A program made the translations under genes and the position numbers. Under the pieces are notes generated by a model. The model was not told where the DNA came from. It was given only the letters and a program-made list of their open reading frames with translations, and did no database searches. 64,000 nt of DNA from Streptomyces fradiae ATCC 10745 = DSM 40063 (GTDB lineage: Bacteria > Actinomycetota > Actinomycetes > Streptomycetales > Streptomycetaceae): NCBI RefSeq assembly GCF_008704425.1, contig NZ_CP023696.1, positions 2,714,501 to 2,778,500 of the forward strand. The letters run 5' to 3'. This document shows, one piece after another, positions 8,648-17,074 of the stretch (position 1 is the first letter of the stretch; each line of letters starts with the position of its first letter).

Positions 8648-9529
8648 TCAGTTACGCTCCGCACGCGCCCGCTCGTCGGCCGCGCCTCCCGCGCCGACCA
8701 GCCCCCGCGCCACGCTCCCCAGCCGCGGCTCGAAGCGCCGCATCTCGCGCTGCCCCACGGCCGCGATGAGCGCCGGCAGGTAGCCCCGCACGGACTGCAT
8801 GCCGCGCAGCCACCACTGGGCGTACACATGGGCCGAGCGGCGTTCGACGCCCTCGACGATCCGGTCCACGGCGGGGCCCAGCGGATAGGTGCGGTTCGCC
8901 GGCCAGGGCAGCCGCTGCCGCAACTCCCGCATCACGTCGTCCTGGTCGGCGCCGCGCACCATGTCGGTGTCCGTCCACGACAGGTAGCCGACGCCGACCC
9001 GCACGCCCCGGTGGGCGACCTCGGTGCGCAGGCTGTGCGCGAACGCCTCCACGCCCGACTTGGACGCGCAGTACGCCGTCATCATCGGCGCCGGGGTGAT
9101 CGCGGCGAGCGACGCGATCTGGAGGAAGTACCCCCGGCTCTCCAGCAGTACGGGCAGGAACGCCCGCCCGGTGACGGCGCCGCCGATCAGGTTGACCTCG
9201 ATGACGCGGCGCCACGCGACGGGGTCGGAGTCCGCGAACGGACCGCCCGCCGCCACACCGGCGTTGGCGACGACGACGTCCACCTTGCCGAAGCGCTCCT
9301 TCACCTCGGCGGCGACCCGCTCCATCGCCTCGTGGTCGGTGACGTCCGCGTGCCACCAGTCGCTCTCGGTGTGCAGCCGCTCCGACACCCGCTTCAGCTC
9401 GTCCGGTTCCAGGCCGACGAGCGCGATCCGCGCGCCGCGCGCGGAGAGTTTGCGCGCCAGCAGCTCGCCGACGCCGCGCGCGCCGCCGGTGACGACGACG
9501 ACCTGCCCTTCGAGACCGGCCCTGCTCAT
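8648..9529 (-). CDS. Short-chain dehydrogenase/reductase
   Basis: A 293-residue classical SDR. The cofactor motif TGGARGVG is at about 14-21, NAG at 89-91, and the catalytic set Ser140-Tyr153-Lys157 is visible in LQIAS and AYCASKSG. The extra roughly 40 C-terminal residues are charged and probably flexible. The start ATG overlaps the stop of the hydrolase gene (ATGA), so the two are translationally coupled and this is the last gene of a three-gene operon with the flavin monooxygenase. The substrate is unknown; coupling with a Baeyer-Villiger-like enzyme and an esterase suggests oxidation/reduction of a carbonyl compound. Confidence 0.9.
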   Translation of the reverse strand: MSRAGLEGQVVVVTGGARGVGELLARKLSARGARIALVGLEPDELKRVSERLHTESDWWHADVTDHEAMERVAAEVKERFGKVDVVVANAGVAAGGPFADSDPVAWRRVIEVNLIGGAVTGRAFLPVLLESRGYFLQIASLAAITPAPMMTAYCASKSGVEAFAHSLRTEVAHRGVRVGVGYLSWTDTDMVRGADQDDVMRELRQRLPWPANRTYPLGPAVDRIVEGVERRSAHVYAQWWLRGMQSVRGYLPALIAAVGQREMRRFEPRLGSVARGLVGAGGAADERARAERN

Positions 9530-10485
9530 ACGGCTTCCCCTTCCGTCTCCGTGATGCCGTCGCCGCGGTCCGCGGCAGCGGTACCGCTGCCGCCGTCGCC
9601 TAGGTACGCCGCCGTCAGTTCGCGCAGCCGCGCCGTGACGGCCTCGGGCGCCTCCACGGGCGTCATGTGCCCGACGCCCGGCAGCACGTCGAGGCCCACG
9701 CAGCGCGGCAGCGCGGCGGCCAGCCCGTAGGCGTGGACCGGCGGGGTGAGCCGGTCGGCGGCGCCCACGACCACCACGGCCGGCACGTCCAACTGCCGTA
9801 CGCCCGCCTCCAGGTCGAGTCCGGCCAGCACCCGCGACCAGGCGACGCGCACGGCGCGCGGGCAGGCGTGCACGATGCGGGCGCACTCCGCGACCCGGTC
9901 GGGCGCCGCGCCGGGGCCCATCGTGGCGTACTTGAGCAGGGCCTTCGACACGGGTGTGACCGGCCCGAGCGGGGCGCGGGCCCCGATGATCGCGCCGGTG
10001 ATCCGGGTACGCAGGGCGCCGGCGCGCAGCGGTACGACGAGCGACTCGGGGACCAGCCGGGACGGCCCGGTGCTGCACAGCAGCACGGCGGCGGCGTGGG
10101 CGCGCAGGGCGGGGCGCCCGGCGGCGGCCATCAGCGTCATGCCGCCCATGGAGTGCCCGGCCAGGACGGCCTTCTCGCCGGGGGCGAGCGCGGTGGCCAG
10201 GACGGCCTCCAGGTCGTCGGCGAGGGCGCGGGTGGAGTACCCGGAGGGCCCGGCGGCGGGCGGGGTGGCGCCGTGGCCGCGCTGGTCGTAGACGACGACC
10301 CGGTGGTCGGCGGCGAGGTCCCGGACCTGGGCGGCCCAGAAGTCGGTGGAGCAGGTCCAGCCGTGGGCCAGGACGACGGCGGGCGCGCCCTCGGGGCCGT
10401 ACACCTCGACGTGCAGGGACTGGCCGTCGTTGGAGACGGCGGTCAGGACGCGGGGCGTGGCCGCCGCGTACGGGGTGGGCTTCAC
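9526..10485 (-). CDS. Alpha/beta hydrolase
   Basis: A 319-residue alpha/beta-hydrolase. The oxyanion region HGWTCSTDFW follows strand 3, the nucleophile elbow is GHSMGG with Ser112, the acid is probably the Asp in VGAADRLTPP and the base is the His in PGVGHMTPVE. The GTG start overlaps the stop of the monooxygenase gene by four bases (GTGA), and its own stop overlaps the SDR start, so the three enzymes are made together. A hydrolase next to a Baeyer-Villiger-type enzyme would fit ester cleavage, but that is inference. Confidence 0.9.
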   Translation of the reverse strand: MKPTPYAAATPRVLTAVSNDGQSLHVEVYGPEGAPAVVLAHGWTCSTDFWAAQVRDLAADHRVVVYDQRGHGATPPAAGPSGYSTRALADDLEAVLATALAPGEKAVLAGHSMGGMTLMAAAGRPALRAHAAAVLLCSTGPSRLVPESLVVPLRAGALRTRITGAIIGARAPLGPVTPVSKALLKYATMGPGAAPDRVAECARIVHACPRAVRVAWSRVLAGLDLEAGVRQLDVPAVVVVGAADRLTPPVHAYGLAAALPRCVGLDVLPGVGHMTPVEAPEAVTARLRELTAAYLGDGGSGTAAADRGDGITETEGEAV

Positions 10486-12146
10486 GCGGCGGCCCCCTCG
10501 CGGCTCGCGGCCCCGCCGGACGAGGCGGCCCGCCCGGACGAGGCGGTGCCGCCCGGTGCGGCGCCGTGCCCCGTCGCGGCGGGCTCGCCGGACGAGGCGG
10601 TGCCGCCCGGTGCGGCGGACCCGCCCGGCGCGCGGACGATCTCGTACTCGCCGAGGTCCACCGAGCGCGTCTCGCGCCGGAACTCGGAGGTGGTGCCGGG
10701 CCACAGGGTGGTGTTGCGGCCGTTGGCGTCGAGGTACCAGCTGTCGCAGCCGCCGGACTTCCACACCGTGCGCTCCATCCGCGCCTGGACGCGGCGGTTC
10801 CACGCGGCGACGGCGGCGGGGCGGGGGGTGAGGGCGCGGCCCTCGCCGAGGAGGTCGAGCCGGCGCATGTAGTCGGCCAGGTAGTTCAGCTGCGACTCGA
10901 TCATGAGGATCATCGAGGAGTTCCCGAGCCCGGTGTTGGGGCCGATGATCGTCATCCAGTTGGGGAACCCGGCGGCGGTCGCGCCGCGCAGTGCCTCCAT
11001 GCCGTCCTTCCACGCCTCCGCGAGCGTGACGCCGTCGGCGCCGACGACCCGGTCGGCTATCGGCATGTCGGTGACGTGGAAGCCGGTGCCGAAGACGATC
11101 GCGTCGACCTCGGCCTCGGAGCCGTCCGCGCCGACGGCGGTCCGGCCGCGCACCTCGGCCAGCCCGGCGGCGACGACGTCGACGTTCGGGCGGGCGAGCG
11201 CCGGATAGTAGTCGTTGGACAGCAGGATGCGCTTGCAGCCGATGCGGTACGCCGGCGTCAGCCTGGCGCGCAGGGCGGGGTCCTTGATCGCGCGGTGCAT
11301 GTTGGCCCGGGCGAGCGCCTCGACCAGGCCCAGCGCCTCGGGCCGCTTGGTGAACGCGCCGACCTGGAGCTCCCGGATGCCCCACAGCAGGCCCCGGCGG
11401 GCCTTGCCGGTGAAGGGGAGCTGCCGGTGGAGCCAGCGTTCGGCGCCGGTGACGGCGCGGTCGACGCGCGGCATCACCCAGGGCGGGGTGCGCTGGAAGA
11501 GGGTGAGGCGGGAGGTCTTCGGCTGGATGGCGGGGACGATCTGGATGGCGGAGGCGCCGGTGCCGATCATCGCGACGCGCTTGCCGGTCAGGTCGTAGTC
11601 GTGGTCCCAGCGGGCGGAGTGGAAGACCTTGCCGCCGGCCTCGCGGAAGCCGTCGAGGCCGGGGACGTCGGGGATGCGCGGGTCGGAGAGGGGGCCGGTG
11701 GCGGAGACCACGACGTCGGCGGTGAGGGCGCCCCGCGAGGTCGCGATCTCCCAGCGCAGCGCGCCGGCGTCCCAGCGGGCCGACAGCACCTCGTGGTTCA
11801 GGCGCAGGTGCGGGCGGAGCCCGAAGGTGTCGGTGACGTGCTCCAGGTAGGCGCGGATGTGCGGCTGCCCGGAGAAGGTGCGCGGCCAGTCGGGGTTGGG
11901 CGCGAAGGAGAACGAGTACAGGTGCGACGGGACGTCGCAGGCGCAGCCGGGGTAGCTGTTGTCGCGCCAGGTGCCGCCGACCGCGTCGGACCGCTCCAGG
12001 ACGACGAAGTCGGTGATCCCCTCGCGGCGCAGCCGCACGGCGGCACCGAGGCCGCCGAAGCCGGATCCGATCACCGCCACCCGGACGTGTTCGCGCACGT
12101 CGCCGCGCACGTCAGGGCGCACGTGGTCGCGCACGTGGTCGCTCAT
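10482..12146 (-). CDS. Flavin-dependent monooxygenase (Baeyer-Villiger/FMO type)
   Basis: A 554-residue class B flavoprotein. The FAD motif VIGSGFGGLG is near residue 24, followed by the family block GGTWRDNSYPGCACDVPSH; the NADPH motif is MIGTGASAIQ. The Baeyer-Villiger fingerprint FxGxxxHxxxW appears as AGGKVFHSARWD, with Ala in place of the first Phe. The ATG at 12146 has GGGAGG five bases upstream. The first 20 residues are a repetitive His/Val/Arg/Asp stretch and the last 45 are Gly/Ala/Ser-rich, both outside the fold. It heads the operon and is divergent from a MerR regulator. Substrate unknown. Confidence 0.9.
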   Translation of the reverse strand: MSDHVRDHVRPDVRGDVREHVRVAVIGSGFGGLGAAVRLRREGITDFVVLERSDAVGGTWRDNSYPGCACDVPSHLYSFSFAPNPDWPRTFSGQPHIRAYLEHVTDTFGLRPHLRLNHEVLSARWDAGALRWEIATSRGALTADVVVSATGPLSDPRIPDVPGLDGFREAGGKVFHSARWDHDYDLTGKRVAMIGTGASAIQIVPAIQPKTSRLTLFQRTPPWVMPRVDRAVTGAERWLHRQLPFTGKARRGLLWGIRELQVGAFTKRPEALGLVEALARANMHRAIKDPALRARLTPAYRIGCKRILLSNDYYPALARPNVDVVAAGLAEVRGRTAVGADGSEAEVDAIVFGTGFHVTDMPIADRVVGADGVTLAEAWKDGMEALRGATAAGFPNWMTIIGPNTGLGNSSMILMIESQLNYLADYMRRLDLLGEGRALTPRPAAVAAWNRRVQARMERTVWKSGGCDSWYLDANGRNTTLWPGTTSEFRRETRSVDLGEYEIVRAPGGSAAPGGTASSGEPAATGHGAAPGGTASSGRAASSGGAASREGAAA

Positions 12147-12192
12147 GCCGCCTCCCAAGACTCTGCCAGCAATCACTGGCACTGTTTCGGAG

Positions 12193-12221
12193 GGTAGAGG
12201 CAGGCCCCTACCGAGCGGTAG
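12193..12221. promoter_or_regulatory. Probable MerR operator between divergent promoters
   Basis: Three alternating copies of the GGTAGAGG element: GGTAGAGGC at 12193-12201, its inverse GCCCCTACC at 12204-12212 and GGTAG again at 12217-12221. CTACCGAGCGGTAG (12208-12221) is a perfect inverted repeat. It lies midway between the monooxygenase start and the MerR start. Confidence 0.65.
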
Positions 12222-12268
12222 AGGGCGGAACGAGGAAGTTACCGGTGGTACGACATAGGCTGGCCGGC

Positions 12269-12928
12269 GTGGCGAACGAGGGTGAGGACCGTGAGTACCG
12301 CATGGAGGAGCTGGCCGAGGCGGCCGGCATCACCCCCCGTACGCTGCGCTTCTACCGCGAGCGCGGGCTGATCCCGCCGCCGCGCCGCGAGGGGCGCATC
12401 GCCTGGTACGGCCCGCACCACCTGGCCCGGCTGCGGACGATCGCGGCGCTGCTGGAGCGCGGCCACACGCTGAACGGCATCGCGGACCTGGCCGCCGCGT
12501 TCGAGAGCGGCCGGGACGTGGGCGAGGTGCTGGGGCTCGGCGAGCCGACGGAGGAGGAGCCCGTGCGGCTCACCCCGGAGGAACTGGCCGACCACTTCGG
12601 CGACCAGGTCACCGTGGAGAACTTCGCCGCCGCCCTGGACCTGGGCTACCTCGCCCTGGACGGCGAGGCGATCGTGCACGTGAGCCGCCGGCTGCTGGAC
12701 GTGTCGTCGGCGCTGGTACGGGAGGGCGTGCCGCTGGCGGCCGTGCTGGGCGCCGCGCGGGACGTGCGCACCCACGCGGACGCGCTGGCGCGCCTCTTCA
12801 CCGACCTGCTGCGGGAGCACGCCCACGCCGAGGACGCCGAGCGGCTGCGGCCCCTCGCCAAGAGCGTGGTCGACGCGGAGCTGTCCCTGGCCCTGGACCG
12901 CCGCATGCGGGAGCCGCGGGACAGCTGA
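12269..12928 (+). CDS. MerR-family transcriptional regulator
   Basis: About 219 residues. The N-terminal winged helix is clear: YRMEELAEAAGITPRTLRFY, then RERGLIPPPRREGRIAWYG and HHLARLRTIAALLERGHTLN, a MerR DNA-binding domain with the wing. The C-terminal 130 residues are helical with no Cys cluster, so it is not a metal sensor of the classic type. I choose GTG 12269 (VANEGEDREYRMEEL): a TAGGCT hexamer ends seven bases before it, suggesting a leaderless transcript; the frame is open to GTG 12245. It probably controls the divergent monooxygenase operon and itself. Confidence 0.88.
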   Translation: MANEGEDREYRMEELAEAAGITPRTLRFYRERGLIPPPRREGRIAWYGPHHLARLRTIAALLERGHTLNGIADLAAAFESGRDVGEVLGLGEPTEEEPVRLTPEELADHFGDQVTVENFAAALDLGYLALDGEAIVHVSRRLLDVSSALVREGVPLAAVLGAARDVRTHADALARLFTDLLREHAHAEDAERLRPLAKSVVDAELSLALDRRMREPRDS

Positions 12929-12962
12929 GCGCCGGGCCTTCGGCGACCGCGGAATGCGGCGG

Positions 12963-13292
12963 TCACGGGGCCGCGAGCCGCGCATCGATCTCCGCCGCCT
13001 CGGAGGGCGTGAGGTGCACCGGTGCGCCGTCGGACCGGTGCGCGACGCACCCCCGACCGTCAACGGGACCACGGTCGAGTCGGATCACCCGCAGCCGCGG
13101 CACGGCCGCGCGGACAGCCGAGGCGGCCTCCGCGGCGGCCTCCGCCACCGAGCCGCCGGAGCCCGTCACGCACAGGAGGTCCACACCTCCGGCTCGGGCC
13201 AGGAGCGCGTCGCGGTGCTGCCGCAGGGTCTCGACGGCGGCCCGGTCGTCCACGTCGACGCCGGAGACCGCGAAGGTGAAGTCGTATTCCAT
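12963..13292 (-). CDS. Small Streptomyces protein of unknown function
   Basis: A 109-residue protein starting MEYDFTFAVSGVDVDD. It resembles, from memory, a family of small actinomycete proteins with this N-terminus and the RLRVIRLDRG segment, in which a C-terminal helix-turn-helix follows; here the C-terminus instead ends in an Ala/Glu-rich tail, so the DNA-binding part is missing. No catalytic motif is visible. It lies 71 bases downstream of the TPR-like gene on the same strand and may be the last gene of that operon. Confidence 0.55.
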   Translation of the reverse strand: MEYDFTFAVSGVDVDDRAAVETLRQHRDALLARAGGVDLLCVTGSGGSVAEAAAEAASAVRAAVPRLRVIRLDRGPVDGRGCVAHRSDGAPVHLTPSEAAEIDARLAAP

Positions 13293-13363
13293 GGCCGTCC
13301 TCGCGTTCTCGATCGCCGGCGCACAGGGCCCCGGCGGTGGCGGTGCGGTGTCGCGCCTTCGGG

Positions 13364-14338
13364 TCAGGGCCGCTCGACCTCGGCCATGAGGAGGCGCAGG
13401 GTCAGGGAGTGCTTCACCGGTGGCAGCGCCGCCAGCGCCGCCCGCGCGTGCGCGGTACCGCCCGCCGCATCACCCGAGCGAATCAGCATGAGCCCCCGGT
13501 GCAGGTCGAGATGCGTGGCGAAGCGGGGCAGTTCGGCGGGGAGCTCGCGTCGGGCCGCCTCCTGGGCGGCCACCGCCGTGCCCTCGTCCCCGAGACGCGC
13601 CGCGAGTAGGGAGACGAAGACGTTCACCCGCCACCACGGCACCGCGTAGTCGCTCGTCTGCTCGTGGGAACCGGCCTTGTCGAACACCTCCCGGCCCCGT
13701 GCCATCAGCCGGCGCGCCGTCTCCGCGTCGCCCCGGAGGGCAGCGGCGTGGGCCTTGCCGTAGAGGGCGTTCAGCAGGCCGAGCGACGGCCGGTCGCTGA
13801 TGGCGATGGCCTGGTCGGCCAGCATGTCGGCGACACCGAGCGACGCCCCCTCGTAGCCGAGGGCGATCGCGGCCCGGCCCCGCACCCACACGCGGGTCCC
13901 GTCGTCCCCCGACTCGTCGGCGGCCCTGGCCGCCATGCGGTACCAGTTCACCGCCCGCGACCCGTCGGAGCCGGGGAACGTCTTGGCGTACAGCGTCATG
14001 AGGCGGGCGGCCACGCTCCACAGCCGTGGGGTGTCCGGCTGCTGCTGCACCACCACCAGCTCACCGGCCACCCGGCGCTGGATGTCGGCGGCGCCCAGGC
14101 TCATGTACTGGGTGCCGCACGTGGCCAGCTTCGCCTCCCAGTCGTCCGGTGACGGCCCCCCGGCGAGCCGGGCGGCGAAGCCGGCACCGAGCAGATCGGA
14201 CGCCACGACGGGGGCTATGGCGGCTGCGGCGACATCGTTGATGAACGTACGGCGCTTCACTTCACCCTCGAACAGGGCTGAAGGCTCGTCCCGGGGCGTG
14301 CCCAGGACAGCCGCGGGAAGGTCGTGCGAGGACGCCAC
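13364..14338 (-). CDS. TPR-like helical repeat protein, partner of the XRE regulator
   Basis: A 324-residue protein, Ala/Leu-rich and almost entirely helical, with repeat-like segments such as NWYRMAARAADESGDD, YGKAHAAALRGDAETARRLM and LDLHRGLMLIRSGDAAGGT. This is the helical-repeat body seen as the C-terminal part of many Streptomyces XRE regulators, here as a separate protein. The GTG start is preceded by GAGGT, which overlaps the stop of the upstream XRE gene (nine bases between genes), so the two are co-translated. It probably binds a peptide or the regulator; function not shown. Confidence 0.65.
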   Translation of the reverse strand: MASSHDLPAAVLGTPRDEPSALFEGEVKRRTFINDVAAAAIAPVVASDLLGAGFAARLAGGPSPDDWEAKLATCGTQYMSLGAADIQRRVAGELVVVQQQPDTPRLWSVAARLMTLYAKTFPGSDGSRAVNWYRMAARAADESGDDGTRVWVRGRAAIALGYEGASLGVADMLADQAIAISDRPSLGLLNALYGKAHAAALRGDAETARRLMARGREVFDKAGSHEQTSDYAVPWWRVNVFVSLLAARLGDEGTAVAAQEAARRELPAELPRFATHLDLHRGLMLIRSGDAAGGTAHARAALAALPPVKHSLTLRLLMAEVERP

Positions 14339-14347
14339 CGCCGTACC

Positions 14348-15112
14348 TCAGGCGGACCGGGGCGAGCGGGGCTCGGCACGCTCCCACAGCTCCTCGCCGT
14401 GGGCCGCGAACCGGTCGAACATGCCGCCCCCGCCCTGGCGCCTCAGGTGGAGCAACGGCGAATCGTGGCCGACGAGCCGCGCGAGGTGCGGTGTCACCAG
14501 CATCTGGTCGTCGAAGCGGAAGACGGAGAGGCTGACGTGGTTGACGGCGTCCTCGGGTGAGGAGAACCGGACCTCGACGCCGTCCATGGGGCCCAGCCGG
14601 TCCAGGTGTTCCAGGGTGATCCTGATGCGTGTGCTGACGGAGAGGGCGACGTCCTCGACGATCTCCCGCCGGCGCGTCACCTCACCCTCCGGGTCGCCCA
14701 GGAGGAACCGCACCCGGCATCCCGCCGAGGCCTTCCTGCGGATCGTGTCCGCGAAGTGCGGGACCTGCGTCCAGAAGAAGTAGTCGGTGTAGCCGGCGAG
14801 GAAGAGGTCTTTGCCCGCGCCCTCGACCAAGCCGGTCCAGACCGTGGACGGGCAGGCGGACCGGTAGGGGTAGCTGTGCACCAGCTCCCGGTCGGCCCCG
14901 GTCTTCACGCGCTCCCGCACCGCTTTGGGCCACAGCATCTCTTCGTCCACTCCCAGCGCCCGGCAGGCATCTGCCCGGTTCCTCGCGTGTGGTGTCAGAT
15001 CGGCATCGCCCAGCCATCGTTCCACCTGCTTGGCGGATACTCCCACCCGGATCGCCAACTGGCGGGGCGATAAACCCGCGTCGCTCATCGCGGAACGGAG
15101 TGCGGCGTTCAC
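14348..15112 (-). CDS. XRE-family regulator with DUF5919 (PLD-like) domain
   Basis: A 254-residue protein. Residues about 12-60 are an XRE-type helix-turn-helix (LSPRQLAIRVGVSAKQVERW). The rest has the look of the DUF5919/PLD-like domain: DLFLAGYTDYFFWTQVPHF, CRVRFLLGDPEG and VNHVSLSVFRFDDQMLVTPH. The HxK motifs of true phospholipase D are absent, so it is more likely a sensor than an enzyme. GTG start with GGGGGAG six bases upstream. It is followed at nine bases by the TPR-like gene and is divergent from the small-protein cassette. Confidence 0.8.
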   Translation of the reverse strand: MNAALRSAMSDAGLSPRQLAIRVGVSAKQVERWLGDADLTPHARNRADACRALGVDEEMLWPKAVRERVKTGADRELVHSYPYRSACPSTVWTGLVEGAGKDLFLAGYTDYFFWTQVPHFADTIRRKASAGCRVRFLLGDPEGEVTRRREIVEDVALSVSTRIRITLEHLDRLGPMDGVEVRFSSPEDAVNHVSLSVFRFDDQMLVTPHLARLVGHDSPLLHLRRQGGGGMFDRFAAHGEELWERAEPRSPRSA

Positions 15113-15226
15113 GTCAACTCCCCCGGCACGTCCCTTCAGGCCGTCTGGGACTGTAGCGCCGAAAGGTCCCGACTGTCCGTGGGATCCCGAGCATCACATC
15201 CCAAAAGGTGGGCGACGATTCCGCCC

Positions 15227-15424
15227 ATGACGCATCCGACGAGTTTCAGCGCTCCCCCGGTCGAACTGTCCCTGTGGCCGCCACCGCCGCCCGTGCCCGT
15301 CGATGGCTGCCCGGTGTGTGCGGACCTGGCGGCCTTACGGGACCGGGCGCGGGGGCGGGGGGACCTGTCGGCGGTGTGCGACTGCGACGTCCTGCTGCGG
15401 CGGCACCAGGACGGGCACCGGTGA
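15227..15424 (+). CDS. Small Cys-containing protein, cassette copy 1, first gene
   Basis: A 65-residue protein, MTHPTSFSAPPVELSLWPPP at the start, then a helix-rich part with CPVCADLAALRDRA and CDCDVLLRRHQDGHR. The CxxC and CxC pairs plus terminal His could bind zinc. It is about 95% identical to the product at 17075-17275. Its stop overlaps the GTG of the next gene (GTGA). No Shine-Dalgarno sequence is evident. I know no function for it; similar small proteins next to XRE regulators are common in Streptomyces. Confidence 0.65.
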   Translation: MTHPTSFSAPPVELSLWPPPPPVPVDGCPVCADLAALRDRARGRGDLSAVCDCDVLLRRHQDGHR

Positions 15425-15677
15425 CGCGGCCGGACGGCGGACGGGGCCGGGGTGACGGGGAGGGCGGCCGGGACGGCGGGGGCCGGGGCCAGGAGGGGTG
15501 GCCGGTGCTGACGCTGCGGGTGTCGCGGGACGGGGGGCGTACCTGGGGCGAGCGCACGGTCGTCCGGGTGCGCGACCGGCTGGTCCCGCCGCACTCCTCC
15601 GTCTGGCCGCCCTGCGCCTGCCCCCGCTGCGGGCGCCCGGACGGTCAGGGCCCGTAGACCACCGTCACCGGGGCGTG
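15245..15677. repeat. Long direct repeat, copy 1 (cassette plus exonuclease III 3' end)
   Basis: This 433-bp stretch repeats at 17096-17549 with a few substitutions and one roughly 21-bp length difference near 15440. It begins at TTCAGCGCT and ends at GGGCGTG. Its last roughly 29 bases are the complement of the final codons of the exonuclease III gene, which is intact only at copy 2. The XRE gene lies between the two copies. Confidence 0.95.
15421..15657 (+). CDS. Small Cys-containing protein, cassette copy 1, second gene
   Basis: A 78-residue protein translationally coupled to the gene before it by a GTGA overlap. A Gly-rich N-terminus is followed by a predicted beta-hairpin, WPVLTLRVSRDGGRTWGER and VVRVRDRLVPPHSS, and a C-terminal CACPRCGRP that looks like half a zinc ribbon. 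It is nearly identical to the product at 17272-17529. The last codons and the stop lie in DNA that matches the 3' end of the exonuclease III gene, showing where this copy came from. Confidence 0.6.
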   Translation: MTRPDGGRGRGDGEGGRDGGGRGQEGWPVLTLRVSRDGGRTWGERTVVRVRDRLVPPHSSVWPPCACPRCGRPDGQGP

Positions 15678-15814
15678 TCCGTACCGTCTCGCGGGCCCGC
15701 ACGGCGCGGCGACCCGTGCTCGGGCGTCGGACGCCGATGCGATTACGCACGCGCAGGGCTGACGGCGAGTCATCACCGTGCCGGTGGGCCCTCCGCGCGC
15801 GTACGCTCTGCTGC

Positions 15815-16996
15815 ATGCCTGCCGACTTGGGTGACCGGCTCAGGAGTGTGCGCAAGCGCCGGGGGATGACGCAGCAGGGGCTCGCCCGCGAGTCGGGGGT
15901 GTCCGTGTCGCTGATCCGGAAGCTGGAGCAGGGCGAGCGGAACGACGCGCGGCTGGAGACGGTGCGCCGGCTCGCGGCCACCCTGCGGGTGCCGACCTCG
16001 CGCCTGGTCGTGGACGTGGCCGAGGAGGGTGCGAGCGCCGCCGTCCTCGACACATGGGCGCCCGTCAGGGCGGCGCTCACCGCCCCATCGGGCGACGCGG
16101 TGGCACTGGACGAGCCCCCCACGGCGGAGGGGGTGCGCGCCGCGCTGGCCGCCGCCGTACCGCTGTTCTCGGGCGACCGGTTCGCGGAGCTGCGGGTGGT
16201 CCTGCCCGCCCTGCTGCGCGACAGCGCCGTCCTGGCGGGGCTCGATCCGGAGGGACGCGCCCTGCGCGTGCGCCTGCTCCAGCTCACCGGCTGGCTCCTC
16301 ACGCAGACGCGCCAGTTCGAGGCCGCCGAGTGGTGTCTGGGCGCGGCCCTGGACGGTTCGGCGGACCGGTTGCAGGGTGCGTCGACCGTGAACACGCAGT
16401 GCTGGCTGCTGCTGCGGCAGGGCAGGCTCGGCGAGGCGCGGGCGCTGGCCACCCACTGGGCGGACGAGACGGAGCCCCGGCTCTCGCGGGCGGCGCCGGA
16501 CGAACTGGCGGCCTGGGGATGGCTGCTGCTGCGCCTGTCCGCCGCCGCCGTGCGGGACAACAGGCCCGACGAGGCCGAGGACGCCCTGCGGCTGTCCCAC
16601 GCGGCCGCCGTCGCCCTGGGGAGGGAGTTCGCCCCGGACGGGGACTTCCTCCGGGCGTTCGGGCCCGTCACCGTGACCCTCAAGCGGACCGAGAACGCCA
16701 TGGTCATGGACCGTCCCGACGTGGTGCTGAAGCTGGCGGCCCGCATCCCGGCGGGCGGCCTGCGCCCCACGTCCAACAACCGCAACCGCCATCTGCTCGA
16801 CGTGGCCAACGCGTACACGATGACCCGCCGGTACGCGGAGGCCGTCGAGACGCTGGCGGGCGTCCGCGACGCCGCCCCCCAGTGGCTGCCGAACCAGCGG
16901 TACGCCCGCGACATCCTGGGCCGCGTCGTCGCCCGGCGACGGACCCTGACCGAGTCGATGCGCTCCCTCGCCGACACGGTGGGGCTCCCCGTGTGA
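15815..16996 (+). CDS. XRE-family regulator with TPR-like C-terminal domain
   Basis: A 393-residue protein. Residues about 7-60 are an XRE helix-turn-helix (RKRRGMTQQGLARESGVSVS, then LIRKLEQGERNDARLETVRR). The remaining 330 residues are helical repeats of the TPR type (VRLLQLTGWLLTQTRQFEAAEW, TVNTQCWLLLRQGRLGEARA), as in peptide- or partner-sensing regulators. Start ATG 15815 lies eight bases after TACGCT, a good -10 hexamer, so the message is probably leaderless. It is sandwiched between two copies of the small-protein cassette and is likely functionally tied to them. Confidence 0.85.
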   Translation: MPADLGDRLRSVRKRRGMTQQGLARESGVSVSLIRKLEQGERNDARLETVRRLAATLRVPTSRLVVDVAEEGASAAVLDTWAPVRAALTAPSGDAVALDEPPTAEGVRAALAAAVPLFSGDRFAELRVVLPALLRDSAVLAGLDPEGRALRVRLLQLTGWLLTQTRQFEAAEWCLGAALDGSADRLQGASTVNTQCWLLLRQGRLGEARALATHWADETEPRLSRAAPDELAAWGWLLLRLSAAAVRDNRPDEAEDALRLSHAAAVALGREFAPDGDFLRAFGPVTVTLKRTENAMVMDRPDVVLKLAARIPAGGLRPTSNNRNRHLLDVANAYTMTRRYAEAVETLAGVRDAAPQWLPNQRYARDILGRVVARRRTLTESMRSLADTVGLPV

Positions 16997-17037
16997 CGCT
17001 GCGTGTCACAACCCCGCGATCAACGACGGAACTGCCA

Positions 17038-17066
17038 TTGCCGCTGGTCAGCGGCGTGCCTAGCGT
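17038..17066 (+). promoter_or_regulatory. Promoter of cassette copy 2
   Basis: TTGCCG (17038-17043), a 17-bp spacer and TAGCGT (17061-17066), eight bases before the GTG start at 17075. The short distance and lack of a Shine-Dalgarno sequence point to a leaderless transcript. This promoter lies outside the repeat, so copies 1 and 2 have different upstream DNA. Confidence 0.6.
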
Positions 17067-17074
17067 CGGTGGAC

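Noticed and set aside
10500..10640. Repeats GACGAGGCGGTGCCGCCCGGTGCG as a mobile-element end
   Set aside because: They code for the Gly/Ala/Ser-rich tail of the monooxygenase in frame and have no terminal inverted repeats or target duplication.
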